Origin: Mycobacterium asiaticum
Lineage (GTDB): Bacteria > Actinomycetota > Actinomycetes > Mycobacteriales > Mycobacteriaceae
Direction: 5' to 3'
NCBI RefSeq assembly: GCF_001668675.1
Contig: NZ_LZKQ01000100.1
Span: 1 to 64,000 of the forward strand
Length of the DNA stretch: 64,000 bases
This document shows positions 17,064-26,528 of this stretch, in pieces. A program made the position numbers and the translations under genes. Numbering within the stretch: the stretch's first letter is position 1; each line of letters starts with the position of its first letter. The notes under the pieces are model-generated. The model was not told the origin of the DNA. It ran no database searches and worked only from the letters and a program-made list of their open reading frames with translations.

Positions 17064-18833
17064 TTAGCCGTGACTGCCATCCGCTCCGTCGGCCCCTAAC
17101 GCACCGATCACACCGATCGCGCCCGTTGGGCCGGCCGTCCCGCTCAAAGCGCCGCCGGTTCCGCTGCTGCCGCCACTGCCGGCGGCACCGCCCGCGCCAC
17201 CGCTACCCCCGTCGCCGGCAAGGCCACCGGCGGCGGCGTCGCCGTCGGAGCCGAAGCCACCGTGCCCACCATCACCGCCGGGGCCCCCGCCGCCTCCGGT
17301 TCCACCGGTACCGCCGGCGCCGCCCGCGCCGCCGGTCCCGGCCAGCAGGCCGCTCGCGCCACCGTTGCCGCCCGCCCCACCTGCGCCACCGGCCCCGCCG
17401 GTTCCGCCGGCCCCGCCATCGCCGCCGGGGCCGCCTTCGCTGGAACCGACAGTTGTGCCGGTGGCAGTGCCTGTGTTGCCACCGGCACCTCCTGCCCCGC
17501 CGAAGTCGCCGATCCCGCCCGTGCCGCCGAGTCCTCCGGTACCGCCAGCGCCACCATTGCCGATCAGCAGACCGCCGCGCCCACCATTGCCGCCGGAGCC
17601 ACCTGTACCGCCGGTGCTGCCACCCGCGCCAGCGCTCCCGGCGCCGCCCGCGCCGCCGTTGCCGCCCGTAGCGGAACCCGTTATGCCTCCATTTGCCGTG
17701 GCGTTGCCGCCGTCGCCTCCGGCGCCTCCGGCCTGTCCTGGCCCGGAACCGGGGGCTCCGGCGCCGCCGTCACCGCCCGTGGCGGTGGTAAGGGCCAAGC
17801 CCGCAGATATCGCGGTCGCGTTGCCGCCAGTTCCACCATTCCCGCCGGGGGCGCCAGCGCCGGCCATGCCGCCGAGACCACCCGTCCCACCGGTGGCAGT
17901 TGCATCGACGCCTGGGGCGCCCGTGGCCACTGCGTCACCGCCCGACCCTCCGGTGCCCCCGGTGGCCCCGAGACCGCCGGTGAAACCTTGGCCTCCGGTG
18001 CCACCCACAGCCTCCGCGAAAAAGGGGTTGCTGTCGTTGACAGATGCGCCCGAACTTCCCGTGGCTGCGACTACCCCACTGGGGGTGGGATTAGTGCCGT
18101 TAGTTCCCGTCAGACCGGTGCCACCCTGGCCGCCATTGCCGCCGCCGCCGAACCAGACGGCGCTGCCGCCGTCACCACCACGACCGGGATTGCCGCCGTT
18201 GATGCCGGCCAGCGCGGCGCCGCCGGCCCCGCCGTGGCCGCCGTTGCCGAACAACAGCCCGCCGGTTCCACCGGTGCCGCCGGCGGCACCAGCTCCGCCC
18301 TGCCCGCCGGATCCGCCGTTGCCGAAGAGGCCCGCGCTGCCGCCTGCCCCGCCAGCGGCGCCGGCCGATGTGCTCGCGCCGCCGTCCCCGCCGTTGCCGA
18401 ACAAGAGCCCACCAGCCCCGCCAGCTTGTCCTACGCCGTTCACGGTCAAGCCTGCGGCGCCGTCACCGATCAGCGGCCTGCCCAGGAGTGCCTGGGTGGG
18501 TGCGTTGACGATGCCGAGTACCTGCTGTTCAACGATTTGCAGTGGTGATGCGTTGGCGGTTTCGGCGCTCGCATACGAGCCGGCGGCGGCTTGTAGCGTC
18601 ATTGTGAACCGGGTGTGGAACGAGGCTACCTCTGCACTGGCCGCCTGATAGCCCTTAGCGTGCGCACCGAACAACGCCGCGATCTGGGCTGAAACCTCGT
18701 CTGCCGCGGCGGCGAGCACGCCCGTCGTCGGGGCCGCTGCGGCGGCGTTCGCCGCGCTGATTGCCGATCCGATGTCGGCGGCCTCTTGGGCCGCAGTCGC
18801 CAACCACTCGGGGGTCGCGAGCATGAACGACAT
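17064..18833 (-). CDS. PE_PGRS family protein
   Basis: A 589-residue protein. An N-terminal PE domain (about 1-95, [10 protein letters not shown] with the [14 protein letters not shown] core) is followed by the linker [11 protein letters not shown] and then a long Gly-Gly-Ala/Gly-Gly-Asn repeat domain with periodic LLFGNGG blocks. PE_PGRS proteins are exported through type VII secretion and displayed at the mycobacterial surface. The repeat tract is very GC-rich and generates long meaningless open frames on the opposite strand. It lacks the TGACGCTA box found before the other three PE_PGRS genes in this window. Confidence 0.95.
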   Translation of the reverse strand: MSFMLATPEWLATAAQEAADIGSAISAANAAAAAPTTGVLAAAADEVSAQIAALFGAHAKGYQAASAEVASFHTRFTMTLQAAAGSYASAETANASPLQIVEQQVLGIVNAPTQALLGRPLIGDGAAGLTVNGVGQAGGAGGLLFGNGGDGGASTSAGAAGGAGGSAGLFGNGGSGGQGGAGAAGGTGGTGGLLFGNGGHGGAGGAALAGINGGNPGRGGDGGSAVWFGGGGNGGQGGTGLTGTNGTNPTPSGVVAATGSSGASVNDSNPFFAEAVGGTGGQGFTGGLGATGGTGGSGGDAVATGAPGVDATATGGTGGLGGMAGAGAPGGNGGTGGNATAISAGLALTTATGGDGGAGAPGSGPGQAGGAGGDGGNATANGGITGSATGGNGGAGGAGSAGAGGSTGGTGGSGGNGGRGGLLIGNGGAGGTGGLGGTGGIGDFGGAGGAGGNTGTATGTTVGSSEGGPGGDGGAGGTGGAGGAGGAGGNGGASGLLAGTGGAGGAGGTGGTGGGGGPGGDGGHGGFGSDGDAAAGGLAGDGGSGGAGGAAGSGGSSGTGGALSGTAGPTGAIGVIGALGADGADGSHG

Positions 18834-19153
18834 TGACGCACCTTTCCTGGGGAGTCGAGCTCTTGCACCGCTGAAATGGCCACCATTATTTGCCAGCGAC
18901 GCACAAATTTTGGATGGAGATTTCGCATCGGATTAGGACAACGTATTGTGCAAAGTGCACTTGTGCGCCCGCGGCGCCAGCTCACCGAACAACCCAGACG
19001 CGTAACTCCGGTAATCGAGCCGCATAGCAATGTTCCGCAGACTGAAGTTTGCTGCTACGGACATAAACCCACGAAATACCTAGCCGCTGAGCGAAGTTCA
19101 CCGCCTGATAATCGACTCCGCGAACCAGATCCAAATGCGGGGTGGCGGTCCAG
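18834..19153. other. Gene-free interval upstream of the PE_PGRS gene
   Basis: About 320 bases between the PE_PGRS start and the methyltransferase stop. It is AT-richer than the coding neighbours in its first 100 bases, which should hold the PE_PGRS promoter and leader; AGGAAAGG lies just before its ATG. An open frame of about 100 codons on the plus strand (18876-19184) has no family features and runs into the methyltransferase end, so I do not call it a gene. No terminator hairpin was found. Confidence 0.5.
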
Positions 19154-19993
19154 TCACACGTCGCCGAATTCGAGCAGGGTGTAGGCGCCCCGGAACGGCT
19201 TGACCGGCGGGAACTGCCAGAGCGCCGGATATGCCGTCCCAAAGAACCAGCCGCGGCCCTTGGGCATCGGCACATCGTGCACCGCACGGATCCCAGGCAC
19301 CGTGTCGGCCAGCTGGGCCAGGCGACGAGGGGAGAGGCTGAACGGCATCGGCGGCACCCGGTAATGCTTGGACGAGCGCATCCCGTTGGGTGCCACCTTC
19401 TTGACGATGGTCGGCGGCACGTCGAAGAACAGCTCGCCGCCCGGGAAACGTTTGGCGCACTCGCCGATCAGTTCCAACGCCTCCTGCGGTTGCAGGTACA
19501 TCAGCAGACCCTCGGCGGTGAGGAACACACCGTTGCGGGTGTCGATCTGGTCCATCCAGCTGTAGTCCAACGCGGACTGCGCAATCTCGGTGATCCGTGG
19601 TGATTGGGGCAGCAGCCGGCGTCGCAGCTCGATGACTGGCTCCAAATCGATTGACACCCAACTGAATTGCGGATCTGGCAGCGCGCTGCTCAACCGCCAG
19701 AAGCTGGTTTGGAACCCTTCGGCGAGCGCGACCACGGCGGCGCGGGGGTGCTTGGCGAGATAAGCGAGCGCGCACCGGTCCACGGCAAGCGAGCGCAACG
19801 CCATCTCCTGGCCCTTGCGGCGACCGAACTTCTCGAAATCGAATTCGATGGACTCGACGAGCCGCACAGCCATCGGGTCGTCGATGATCGCGTCCGGGCG
19901 GCCGGCCTGATAAGCCCGGCCGCGCAGGGTGAACAGTGCTGTCTCGGAGACGCCGCTCAGCAGGCTGGCGTCGACCCGGCCGGGCTGACTCAT
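19154..19993 (-). CDS. SAM-dependent methyltransferase, LCM/PPM1 (TcmP-like) family
   Basis: A 279-residue protein of the leucine-carboxyl-methyltransferase-like group: RAYQAGRPDAIIDDP near the N-terminus, VVALAEGFQTSFWRL as the SAM-binding strand region, and WVSIDLEPVIELRR. The ATG at 19993 is preferred over longer frames because it lies 7 bases after the rfbD (wzm) stop on the same strand, so it is probably the last gene of the galactan export operon. It does not begin like the Rv3787c/Rv3767c methyltransferases and is probably a different paralogue. Substrate unknown; methylation of a sugar or lipid-linked intermediate is only an inference from position. Confidence 0.8.
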   Translation of the reverse strand: MSQPGRVDASLLSGVSETALFTLRGRAYQAGRPDAIIDDPMAVRLVESIEFDFEKFGRRKGQEMALRSLAVDRCALAYLAKHPRAAVVALAEGFQTSFWRLSSALPDPQFSWVSIDLEPVIELRRRLLPQSPRITEIAQSALDYSWMDQIDTRNGVFLTAEGLLMYLQPQEALELIGECAKRFPGGELFFDVPPTIVKKVAPNGMRSSKHYRVPPMPFSLSPRRLAQLADTVPGIRAVHDVPMPKGRGWFFGTAYPALWQFPPVKPFRGAYTLLEFGDV

Positions 19994-20000
19994 GGACCCC

Positions 20001-20831
20001 CTATACCCAGTACGGCACGCGGGCGCGGTACTGGCGCATCGCGATGGCCGCCAGCACCCACCCGACAACCGTTAGCCCCAACACCACCGCCCAGTGCCGC
20101 AGTTCCTGGTGGGCACCTAACAACGGTGCCCGCACGATGTCCAGGTAGTGCAGCAGCGGGTTGAGCTCGACGATCTTCGACCAGCGGCCGGCGCCCTGCT
20201 GCCGCAGCGTGTCGTCGTTCCAAATGATCGGGGTCATGAAGAACAGCAGCTGGACGAGCGAATTGAGCAGCGGCCCGATGTCGCGGTAGCGGGTGGCCAG
20301 GATGCCGAAGCAGAGCGACACCCAGACGGCGTTGAGCATGATCAGCGCCAGTGCCGGCAGCACCGACAGGTCGGCCCAGGACCACGGCTTGGGGAAGATG
20401 AGAGCGACGATGACATAGATGACGATGTTGTGCGCGAACAGGATCATCTGCCGCCACACCAGCCGGTACACATGCACGCTCAGCGGCGTCGGCAACTGCT
20501 TGATCAGACCTTCATTTGCGACGAAGACGTCGGCGCCCTCCAAGATGGCGGCGTTGATCAGGTTCCAGATGATCAACCCCAGCGTGACGTAGGGCAGGTG
20601 CACCGACAGGTCGAGGTGGAAGAGCTTGGAATACAACCCGCCCATCGCCACGGCGGTGGTGCCCGTCGCGATCGTGATCCAGAACGGCCCCAACACCGAA
20701 CGGCGGTAGCGCTGCTTGATGTCCTGCCAGCCCAGGTGCAGCCACAACTCACGCCGCCGGAACCCGTCGACCAGGTCGCGACGAGCGCGGGTGAACGTTT
20801 TGGACTGCGCCGCCGCATCGATGAATGTCAT
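20001..20831 (-). CDS. rfbD: Galactan ABC exporter, permease subunit (Wzm-type)
   Basis: A 276-residue ABC-2 type permease with an amphipathic N-terminal segment (LWLHLGWQDIKQRYRRSVLGP) and six predicted membrane helices, including MGGLYSKLF, LIIWNLINAAIL and the LFFMTPIIWN segment characteristic of Wzm proteins. With RfbE it forms the transporter thought to move lipid-linked galactan across the plasma membrane for arabinan addition. Its start overlaps the glfT1 stop (ATGA), and the ATPase gene lies just upstream, matching M. tuberculosis Rv3781-Rv3783. Confidence 0.93.
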   Translation of the reverse strand: MTFIDAAAQSKTFTRARRDLVDGFRRRELWLHLGWQDIKQRYRRSVLGPFWITIATGTTAVAMGGLYSKLFHLDLSVHLPYVTLGLIIWNLINAAILEGADVFVANEGLIKQLPTPLSVHVYRLVWRQMILFAHNIVIYVIVALIFPKPWSWADLSVLPALALIMLNAVWVSLCFGILATRYRDIGPLLNSLVQLLFFMTPIIWNDDTLRQQGAGRWSKIVELNPLLHYLDIVRAPLLGAHQELRHWAVVLGLTVVGWVLAAIAMRQYRARVPYWV

Positions 20832-21742
20832 GCCGCACCTCCAGGCCGTCCGAACTGCTCCCGGCGTCCCAGCCGGCGCAACCGGAACCATTCCAGCAGA
20901 CCCTTGGGGTCGCGTCGGGTCACCAGGAAGAACCAGCCGAACCGGACCCATTCCTGAAACAGCAGCTTGCGCAGGCCGGGCTGCGCCAGCACGTAACCGC
21001 GGTTGCGATAGGTGAAAAAACGTTTGGTGGGGTTGTCCGGGTACTGCGTGTGCATGCGGCCACCCAGGATCGGCTTGAACTCGTCGGAGCCACACGGGTG
21101 CAGATAAACCGCATCCAGGCAGGTGCCGAACGGCAGGCCGGAGCGAACCAGTCGGCGGTGCATCTCCACCTCGTCGCCGCGGATGAACAACCGCAGGTCC
21201 GGCACGCCGATCGCCTCCAGCGTGGCCGCCTTGAACAGCGCGCCGTTGAACAGCGACGCGATGCCGGGTAGCAGGTCTTGACCGGGTTCCGTCCTTAGTT
21301 CGCTGACCCGCCTGCGCCACACCAGGCCCCGACGCAGCGGAAACGCCAGCGCCTCGGGGTCCTCGATGTCGCAGACCATTGGGGACACCTCGGCCAGTCC
21401 GTGCTTGGCCGCGCACGCCAGCAGCGTCTGCAGCACCCCGGTACCGTGCGCGTGACCGTCGTCGTCGGCGAGCCAGATCCAGTCGGCGCCGTGCGCCAGC
21501 GCCAGCAGCATGCCCAGCGCGAATCCGCCCGCACCGCCGAGGTTGCGGCGCGAATTGAGGTAGATCGACGGAATCTCCTGTGCGGCGACGAGGTAGTGCA
21601 CGCGGCTGTCACCGGAGTCGTCGTTGTCGATGACGATGAGCTTGTCCGGCACCCGAGTCTGGGTGGACAGGATGTCAAGCGAGCGAGCGAGTTCCTCGGG
21701 GCGCCGGTGGGTGACGACGACGGCGAAAACGGACTCACTCAC
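20828..21742 (-). CDS. glfT1: Galactofuranosyltransferase GlfT1
   Basis: A 304-residue GT2-fold transferase, the same length as Rv3782. It adds the first two galactofuranose residues from UDP-Galf to the rhamnosyl-GlcNAc-PP-decaprenyl linker. The nucleotide-binding start VFAVVVTHRRP, the metal-binding DDD (93-95) in WLADDDGHAHG and the acceptor region IRGDEVEMHRR are present. The GTG at 21742 gives the family length and overlaps the rfbE stop by 8 bases; a longer frame to 21823 lies inside rfbE. It is flanked by both exporter subunits, tying initiation of galactan to export. Confidence 0.95.
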   Translation of the reverse strand: MSESVFAVVVTHRRPEELARSLDILSTQTRVPDKLIVIDNDDSGDSRVHYLVAAQEIPSIYLNSRRNLGGAGGFALGMLLALAHGADWIWLADDDGHAHGTGVLQTLLACAAKHGLAEVSPMVCDIEDPEALAFPLRRGLVWRRRVSELRTEPGQDLLPGIASLFNGALFKAATLEAIGVPDLRLFIRGDEVEMHRRLVRSGLPFGTCLDAVYLHPCGSDEFKPILGGRMHTQYPDNPTKRFFTYRNRGYVLAQPGLRKLLFQEWVRFGWFFLVTRRDPKGLLEWFRLRRLGRREQFGRPGGAA

Positions 21743-22532
21743 GCGCGGTCTCGGCGAGAACTTCGCGCACGTGCCGCGCCGCGTCGTCACCCTCGTAGGC
21801 GCGCACCACGTCTTCGATACCACCGCTCTGCTTGATGACGCCGTGGTCTATCCACATCGCCGTCTTGCACAGCCGGGCCAGGAACTCGTTGGAATGGCTG
21901 GCGAACACCAGGATCCCGGAGCGCTCGACCAGGCTCTGCAGCCGCGACTGCGCCTTCTTCAGGAACTCCGCATCGACGGCGCCGATGCCTTCGTCGAGCA
22001 GCAGGATTTCCGGATCGATGCTGGTGACCACGCCCATCGCCAGCCGCACCCGCATGCCGGTGGAATAGGTGCGCAGCGGCATGGACAGGTAGTCGCCCAA
22101 CTCGGTGAACTCGGCGATCTCGTCCACCTTGGCCAGCATCTGTTTGCGGGTCTGCCCGAGGAACAGGCCCCGGATGATGATGTTCTCGTAGCCGGAGATC
22201 TCCGGGTCCATGCCGATGCCCAGGTCGAACACGGGCGCCACGCGGCCGGTGACCTTCGCCCAGCCGCGCGTGGGTTCGTAGATGCCGGACAGCAGGCGCA
22301 GCAGGGTGGACTTCCCGGCGCCGTTGTGCCCGACCAGCCCCACCCGGTCACCGAGCTCCAGCGACATGGTGATGTCCCGCAACGCTTCGATGACCACCAC
22401 GTTGGAACTGTTGCGGCCGATCGCACCGCCGGCCTTACCCAGGAACGCCTTCTTCAGCGACCGCGACTTGGCGTCGAAGATCGGGAATTCGACCCACGCG
22501 TCGCGGGTCTCGATGTGCGGACCGCTCGGCAC
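21735..22532 (-). CDS. rfbE: Galactan ABC exporter, ATPase subunit (Wzt-type)
   Basis: A 265-residue ABC ATPase with Walker A GHNGAGKST (68-76), the signature region YSTGM (156-160) typical of polysaccharide-exporting Wzt/TagH-type ATPases, and Walker B ILLLDE (176-181). An N-terminal extension of about 45 residues precedes the fold (FPIFDAKSRSLKKA), as in KpsT/Wzt relatives. It powers RfbD in export of lipid-linked galactan. It is the first gene of the rfbE-glfT1-rfbD-methyltransferase run and begins 3 bases after the bpa stop. Confidence 0.93.
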   Translation of the reverse strand: MPSGPHIETRDAWVEFPIFDAKSRSLKKAFLGKAGGAIGRNSSNVVVIEALRDITMSLELGDRVGLVGHNGAGKSTLLRLLSGIYEPTRGWAKVTGRVAPVFDLGIGMDPEISGYENIIIRGLFLGQTRKQMLAKVDEIAEFTELGDYLSMPLRTYSTGMRVRLAMGVVTSIDPEILLLDEGIGAVDAEFLKKAQSRLQSLVERSGILVFASHSNEFLARLCKTAMWIDHGVIKQSGGIEDVVRAYEGDDAARHVREVLAETARE

Positions 22533-22535
22533 GGC

Positions 22536-23078
22536 TCAGAGGTACTGTCCGGTGCCGGGCCCGTGGTGGCCCGGCCGACTCACCCCTGGCGGCAGCGCAC
22601 CCTGGCGCATCTGCTCGAGTTGCGCGCGGGCGGCCATCTGCTGGGCGAACAGCGCAGTCTGGATGCCGTGGAAGAGCCCCTCCAGCCAGCCGACCAGCTG
22701 GGCCTGGGCGATCCGCAGCTCGGCGTCCGACGGCGGTGTCTCCTCGTTGAACGGCAGGGTGAGCCGCTCCAGCTCCTCGCGCAGTTCCGGGGCCAGACCG
22801 TCCTCCAGCTCGCGGATGCTGGTGGCGTGGATGTCACGCAACCGGCTGCGACTGGCGTCGTCGAGCGGTGCCGCGCGCACCTCCTCGAGCAGCTGCTTGA
22901 TCATGGTGCCGATGCGCATCACCTTGGCGGGCTGCTCGACCAGGTCGGTCAGGGAGCGGTCGTCGGAGTCCTCGTCGTCATCGGTTTGCCGAAGCGCCAT
23001 CAGACGCGGGTCGACGCCGCCGATGACCTCGATGCCGTCATCGTTCGGGTCGTCGTTGCCCGTACCCAACTCAATCAC
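22536..23078 (-). CDS. bpa: Bacterial proteasome activator Bpa/PafE
   Basis: A 180-residue helical protein (178 in M. tuberculosis, Rv3780). Bpa forms a dodecameric ring that opens the 20S proteasome gate without ATP and feeds it unfolded proteins such as HspR. The acidic disordered N-terminus (DDDEDSDD), the four-helix core from about 50 to 160, and the C-terminal proteasome-docking motif GQYL are all visible. It sits just ahead of rfbE; this is conserved synteny and does not imply a shared pathway. Confidence 0.94.
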   Translation of the reverse strand: MIELGTGNDDPNDDGIEVIGGVDPRLMALRQTDDDEDSDDRSLTDLVEQPAKVMRIGTMIKQLLEEVRAAPLDDASRSRLRDIHATSIRELEDGLAPELREELERLTLPFNEETPPSDAELRIAQAQLVGWLEGLFHGIQTALFAQQMAARAQLEQMRQGALPPGVSRPGHHGPGTGQYL

Positions 23079-23091
23079 CGTCCTCGTGTTG

Positions 23092-25113
23092 CTAGGGATG
23101 TACCGGCGTATCGCCGTGCCACTCGTAAATCTGGGCGCCGCCGTTGTCGTAGATCATCGTCCAGTACGGCGACTTGTCCAGTGAGACTAGTCCGTCGGGA
23201 ATCTTGAACCCCCGGACCGTCGGGCCGCTGGCCAACACGTAGCGGATGTTCAGCGCCTTGATTGCCTCCGGGACCCGCTTGTCGGTGTCGCCCTTCCTGG
23301 CGTAGGCCCAGAAGATGAAGCGGTGATAGCCCGGCCCCATTTGCACGGGGTAGTCGTAGTGCGTCCACAGCGGGTGCAGTCCCGCGACTGCGTACATCCA
23401 ATTGGTGCCGTCGACGTTGGAGTTGCCGATCAGCGTGTCCCGTGCGCCGGGCAGTTTGGCGAGGTAGGCCATGGCGTCGAGGTCGCGTTGGTCGACCATG
23501 ATCGAGTCGTACTTGTCGCCGAACAGGAACCGGTGGCGCGGGAAGTAAAGAACCGCAAGACCCACGCTGACACCCACCAACAGCACCGCGGTGGCGGTGG
23601 CCCAGAAGCGGTTCGGCAGCGGTTTGCGTTTCTTGGTCAGCTTTTTTGCCAGGGCAATCGCCGCGGCGACCAGCCACACCAGCGCGACGGCAGCCATCAG
23701 GTTGAACAACGGGGTCGTGGCCGCGGCGATGCGGCGCGGATCTTTGTAGAAGAACTCGCCGATGGCTCCTGCCACGTTGCCGAGCGGACCCCACAGCGGT
23801 GTGCCGGCGTCGACGTTGATCACGATGAACAGCAGCCAGACCATCAGCGGCCAACGCACCTTCAGCACCGCCAGGGGCCAGCCGAGTTTGAGCACGTTGC
23901 GGTTCCAGGTGATCCCGTCGAACAGCAGGATGAAGCCGCCGACTGCGCACAGAAAGCTCAGTGCGACCTGGTACGGGAAGTCATTGAGATGCCGGGAGTG
24001 CATGAACACGGCATCGAACAGGCCGTGTCTCTTGCTCAGATACGTCAGAAACGAGTGGCCGGCGATGATGTCTTCCTGCTTGGTGACGCTCAGAAATTGA
24101 GGTAGCAGGATCAGTCCGGCCGCCACGCCGACGCCGGCCAACACCGCCACGTCCCGGATGCGGCCTCGAACCGGGTGCCACAGCGCTTCGAACAGCCACC
24201 AGCCGCCCAGCAGCAACAAGGTGATGATGCCGCCGGTGATGTGCACCGAAAAGACCCCGACCAGGGCAAGCACCGCCACCGGGATGCGGTCGCGGTGCCC
24301 GAGCGTCGACGCGATCAGCGCCATGGTCGGTATCGCGACGCCGTAGGCCGCCAGGTTGGGCATGGCCGCGGTGTCGAACTCGACGTACGGAACCGCGGTG
24401 AACGAGGCGGAAAGCGCGGCCGCGGTGGCCGCGACGGCCGCGGTGCGCCACTCGGTGGTGTGGCTGCGCAAGGTCGTCCAGGCCAGGACCGCCGCGCTGA
24501 CCGGGAACAGCCAGATCGCGGCCGCCACCGAGGTCAGCGTGTAGCCGGTGGTGGCCGCCGCGCCGGTGAGCTGGCACAGCACGGCCGTCAGGGCGTGAAA
24601 GACGGACGGGTAGTACAACAGCGCGTGCGTCTCGACGTTGCGCAGCTCGCCCATGTGGGTGGGCGACGCCTGGCCAACGTCCAGGATCCAGCGCACGGTG
24701 TTGGCGTGCCACACCGCGTCCCAGGTGCTCGGGATCGACTGCCAATGCGGGATGCCGGCGACCGCCGCCCAGCCGATCAGGACGGCGCCCAGCAGCACGC
24801 CCGCCGCGACCACGATCGCCGGACCGGGTTTGACCCCGCGCGCCTCGGCGTCCTTGTCCCGGAACCGCGCCAGCAGCAGTGTGAGCAGCGTCGCCAATGC
24901 ACACACCACCGCGAATGCGGCCAGCGCCGTCCACCCGTTCCATGGGATGCCGAGCGCGCCGTAGGGGATGATCGCCAGTGCCACAACGCCGTACGTCAGA
25001 GGCGGGCCGACCGCAATCGCGATCGGCCAGTTCAACTGTGCGATACGTGCGATGGTGGCACCCGGTGCGATCAGCAGGACCAATGCGATCAGCGTTCCGA
25101 AGCACAAGCTCAC
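23092..25113 (-). CDS. Polytopic membrane protein, GT-C-like (Rv3779-type)
   Basis: A large membrane protein with about 12 or more hydrophobic helices and a soluble C-terminal domain of about 180 residues. The position between bpa and the aminotransferase gene and the start VSLCFGTLIALVLLIAPGA match Rv3779, a protein linked to polyprenyl-phosphomannose and glycolipid synthesis in M. tuberculosis. The frame is open to 25227. I use the GTG at 25113 (673 residues), because the extra N-terminal residues look non-coding and would overlap the divergent gene's promoter. A GT-C fold is inferred from topology alone. Confidence 0.78.
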   Translation of the reverse strand: MSLCFGTLIALVLLIAPGATIARIAQLNWPIAIAVGPPLTYGVVALAIIPYGALGIPWNGWTALAAFAVVCALATLLTLLLARFRDKDAEARGVKPGPAIVVAAGVLLGAVLIGWAAVAGIPHWQSIPSTWDAVWHANTVRWILDVGQASPTHMGELRNVETHALLYYPSVFHALTAVLCQLTGAAATTGYTLTSVAAAIWLFPVSAAVLAWTTLRSHTTEWRTAAVAATAAALSASFTAVPYVEFDTAAMPNLAAYGVAIPTMALIASTLGHRDRIPVAVLALVGVFSVHITGGIITLLLLGGWWLFEALWHPVRGRIRDVAVLAGVGVAAGLILLPQFLSVTKQEDIIAGHSFLTYLSKRHGLFDAVFMHSRHLNDFPYQVALSFLCAVGGFILLFDGITWNRNVLKLGWPLAVLKVRWPLMVWLLFIVINVDAGTPLWGPLGNVAGAIGEFFYKDPRRIAAATTPLFNLMAAVALVWLVAAAIALAKKLTKKRKPLPNRFWATATAVLLVGVSVGLAVLYFPRHRFLFGDKYDSIMVDQRDLDAMAYLAKLPGARDTLIGNSNVDGTNWMYAVAGLHPLWTHYDYPVQMGPGYHRFIFWAYARKGDTDKRVPEAIKALNIRYVLASGPTVRGFKIPDGLVSLDKSPYWTMIYDNGGAQIYEWHGDTPVHP

Positions 25114-25250
25114 TCGACTAGTATGGCTGGCCGGGTGACCTGACTCGGAGGGCCGTGACGCTGGCACGTCCATGGCGCACCCGCCACCGGCACCCATCCT
25201 CGAAAATGGCCGTAGCTTTCGAAGCACGCAATAGCTCTAAGGTGGCTGGC

Positions 25251-26447
25251 ATGGCCTACGACGTCGCCCGGGTGCGTGGACTGCACCCGTCGCTTGGTGA
25301 CGGGTGGGTGCACTTCGACGCACCCGAGGGCATGCTGATCCCCGATTCCGTCGCGACCACCGTCTCGACTGCCTTCCGCCGGTCCGCGGCCAGCACCGAA
25401 GGTGCCCACCCGTCCGCGCGCCGCAGCGCGGCGGTGCTGGAGGCGGCCCGCGAGGCGATAGCCGACCTGGTCAACGCCGACCCGAGCGGCGTGGTGCTGG
25501 GTGCCGACCGGGCGGTGCTGCTGTCGTCGCTGGCCGAGGCGTCATCGGCGCGCTCCGGGCTGGGCTACGAGGTGGTCGTCAGCCGCTTGGACGACGAGGC
25601 CAACATCGCCCCGTGGCTGCGCGCGGCACACCGGTACGGCGCGAAGGTCAAGTGGGCCGAGGTCGATATCGAGACCGGTGAGCTTCCGACCTGGCAGTGG
25701 GAGAGCCTGATCAACAAGGCGACCCGCCTGGTGGCGGTCACATCGGCGTCGGGCACGTTGGGCGCCGTCACCGATCTGCGCGCGATGACGAAGCTCGTGC
25801 ATGACGTCGGCGGCCTGGTGGTCGTCGACCATTCCGCCGCGGCGCCGTACCGGCTCATCGACATCAAGGAGACCGACGCCGACGTGGTCGCGGTGAACGC
25901 CGTCGGCTGGGGCGGACCGCCGATCGGGGCAATGGTGTTCCGGGAGCCTGCGCTGATCAACACGTTCAGCTCCGTGTCGACCAATCCCTACGCCACGGGC
26001 CCGGGCCGGCTGGAAGTGGGCGTGCATCAGTTCGGTTTCCTGGCCGGTGTGGTGGCCAGCGTCGAATACCTGGCCTCGCTGGACGAGTCCGCGCGCGGGA
26101 CCCGGCGCGAGCGGCTGTCGGTGTCGATGCACTCCGCCTCGGCGTATTTGAACCGCATCTACGACTACCTGATGACGTCGCTGCGGTCGCTGCCGCTGGT
26201 GATCCTGCTCGGCCGTCCGGAGGCGCGGATACCGGTGGTCAGCTTCGCCGTGACGGAGGTGCCGGCCGACCGGGTGGTGCAGCGGTTGGCGGACAACGGG
26301 ATCCTGGCGATCGCCAACGCCAGCTCCCGCGTGCTCGACGTGCTGGGCGTCAACGACATCGGTGGCGCGGTGACCGTCGGCTTGGCGCACTACTCGACGA
26401 TGGCCGAGGTCGATCAGTTGGTGCGCGCGCTCGCCTCGCTCGGGTAG
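25251..26447 (+). CDS. PLP-dependent aminotransferase class V / cysteine-desulfurase-like (Rv3778c-type)
   Basis: A 398-residue fold-type-I PLP enzyme resembling SufS/Csd-type desulfurases and isopenicillin-N-epimerase relatives. It shows [27 protein letters not shown] (the PLP Asp in VVDHS) and [20 protein letters not shown]. The usual HK Schiff-base position reads VNAVGWGGP here, so the catalytic Lys is not evident. This suggests either a non-catalytic or a divergent enzyme, as already seen for this subfamily. The ATG at 25251 is chosen over an open extension to 25155. Confidence 0.8.
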   Translation: MAYDVARVRGLHPSLGDGWVHFDAPEGMLIPDSVATTVSTAFRRSAASTEGAHPSARRSAAVLEAAREAIADLVNADPSGVVLGADRAVLLSSLAEASSARSGLGYEVVVSRLDDEANIAPWLRAAHRYGAKVKWAEVDIETGELPTWQWESLINKATRLVAVTSASGTLGAVTDLRAMTKLVHDVGGLVVVDHSAAAPYRLIDIKETDADVVAVNAVGWGGPPIGAMVFREPALINTFSSVSTNPYATGPGRLEVGVHQFGFLAGVVASVEYLASLDESARGTRRERLSVSMHSASAYLNRIYDYLMTSLRSLPLVILLGRPEARIPVVSFAVTEVPADRVVQRLADNGILAIANASSRVLDVLGVNDIGGAVTVGLAHYSTMAEVDQLVRALASLG

Positions 26448-26460
26448 CTCCCGTTTCCCC

Positions 26461-26520
26461 GCGAACAGACGCGAAAGCCCCCATTTGCGTACGCAAAATG
26501 GGGCTTTCGCGTCTCCTCGC
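26461..26520. terminator. Long palindrome of the GCGA(A/G)CAGACGC family between convergent genes
   Basis: A near-perfect inverted repeat of about 60 bases: the left arm GCGAACAGACGCGAAAGCCC pairs with GGGCTTTCGCGTCTCCTCGC, with a short TTTGCGTACGCAAA centre. It lies between the convergent ends of the aminotransferase and quinone-oxidoreductase genes, so a two-way terminator role is likely. The arm sequence recurs at 48378-48436 and at the start of embB (about 961-984), so this is a dispersed element. Confidence 0.75.
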
Positions 26521-26528
26521 GCAGGGAA

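Noticed and set aside
17126-18648. Long Pro- and Arg-rich open frames on the plus strand, the longest at 17262-18548 and 17365-18648
   Set aside because: They are mirror frames of the PE_PGRS Gly-Gly repeat and have Pro-Pro-Ala periodicity from base composition alone.
18876-19184. 102-codon plus-strand frame in the gene-free interval
   Set aside because: No recognisable motif, runs into the methyltransferase 3' end, composition not protein-like.
25155-25250. N-terminal extension of the aminotransferase-like gene
   Set aside because: The extra residues do not match the family start and would overlap the divergent promoter region.
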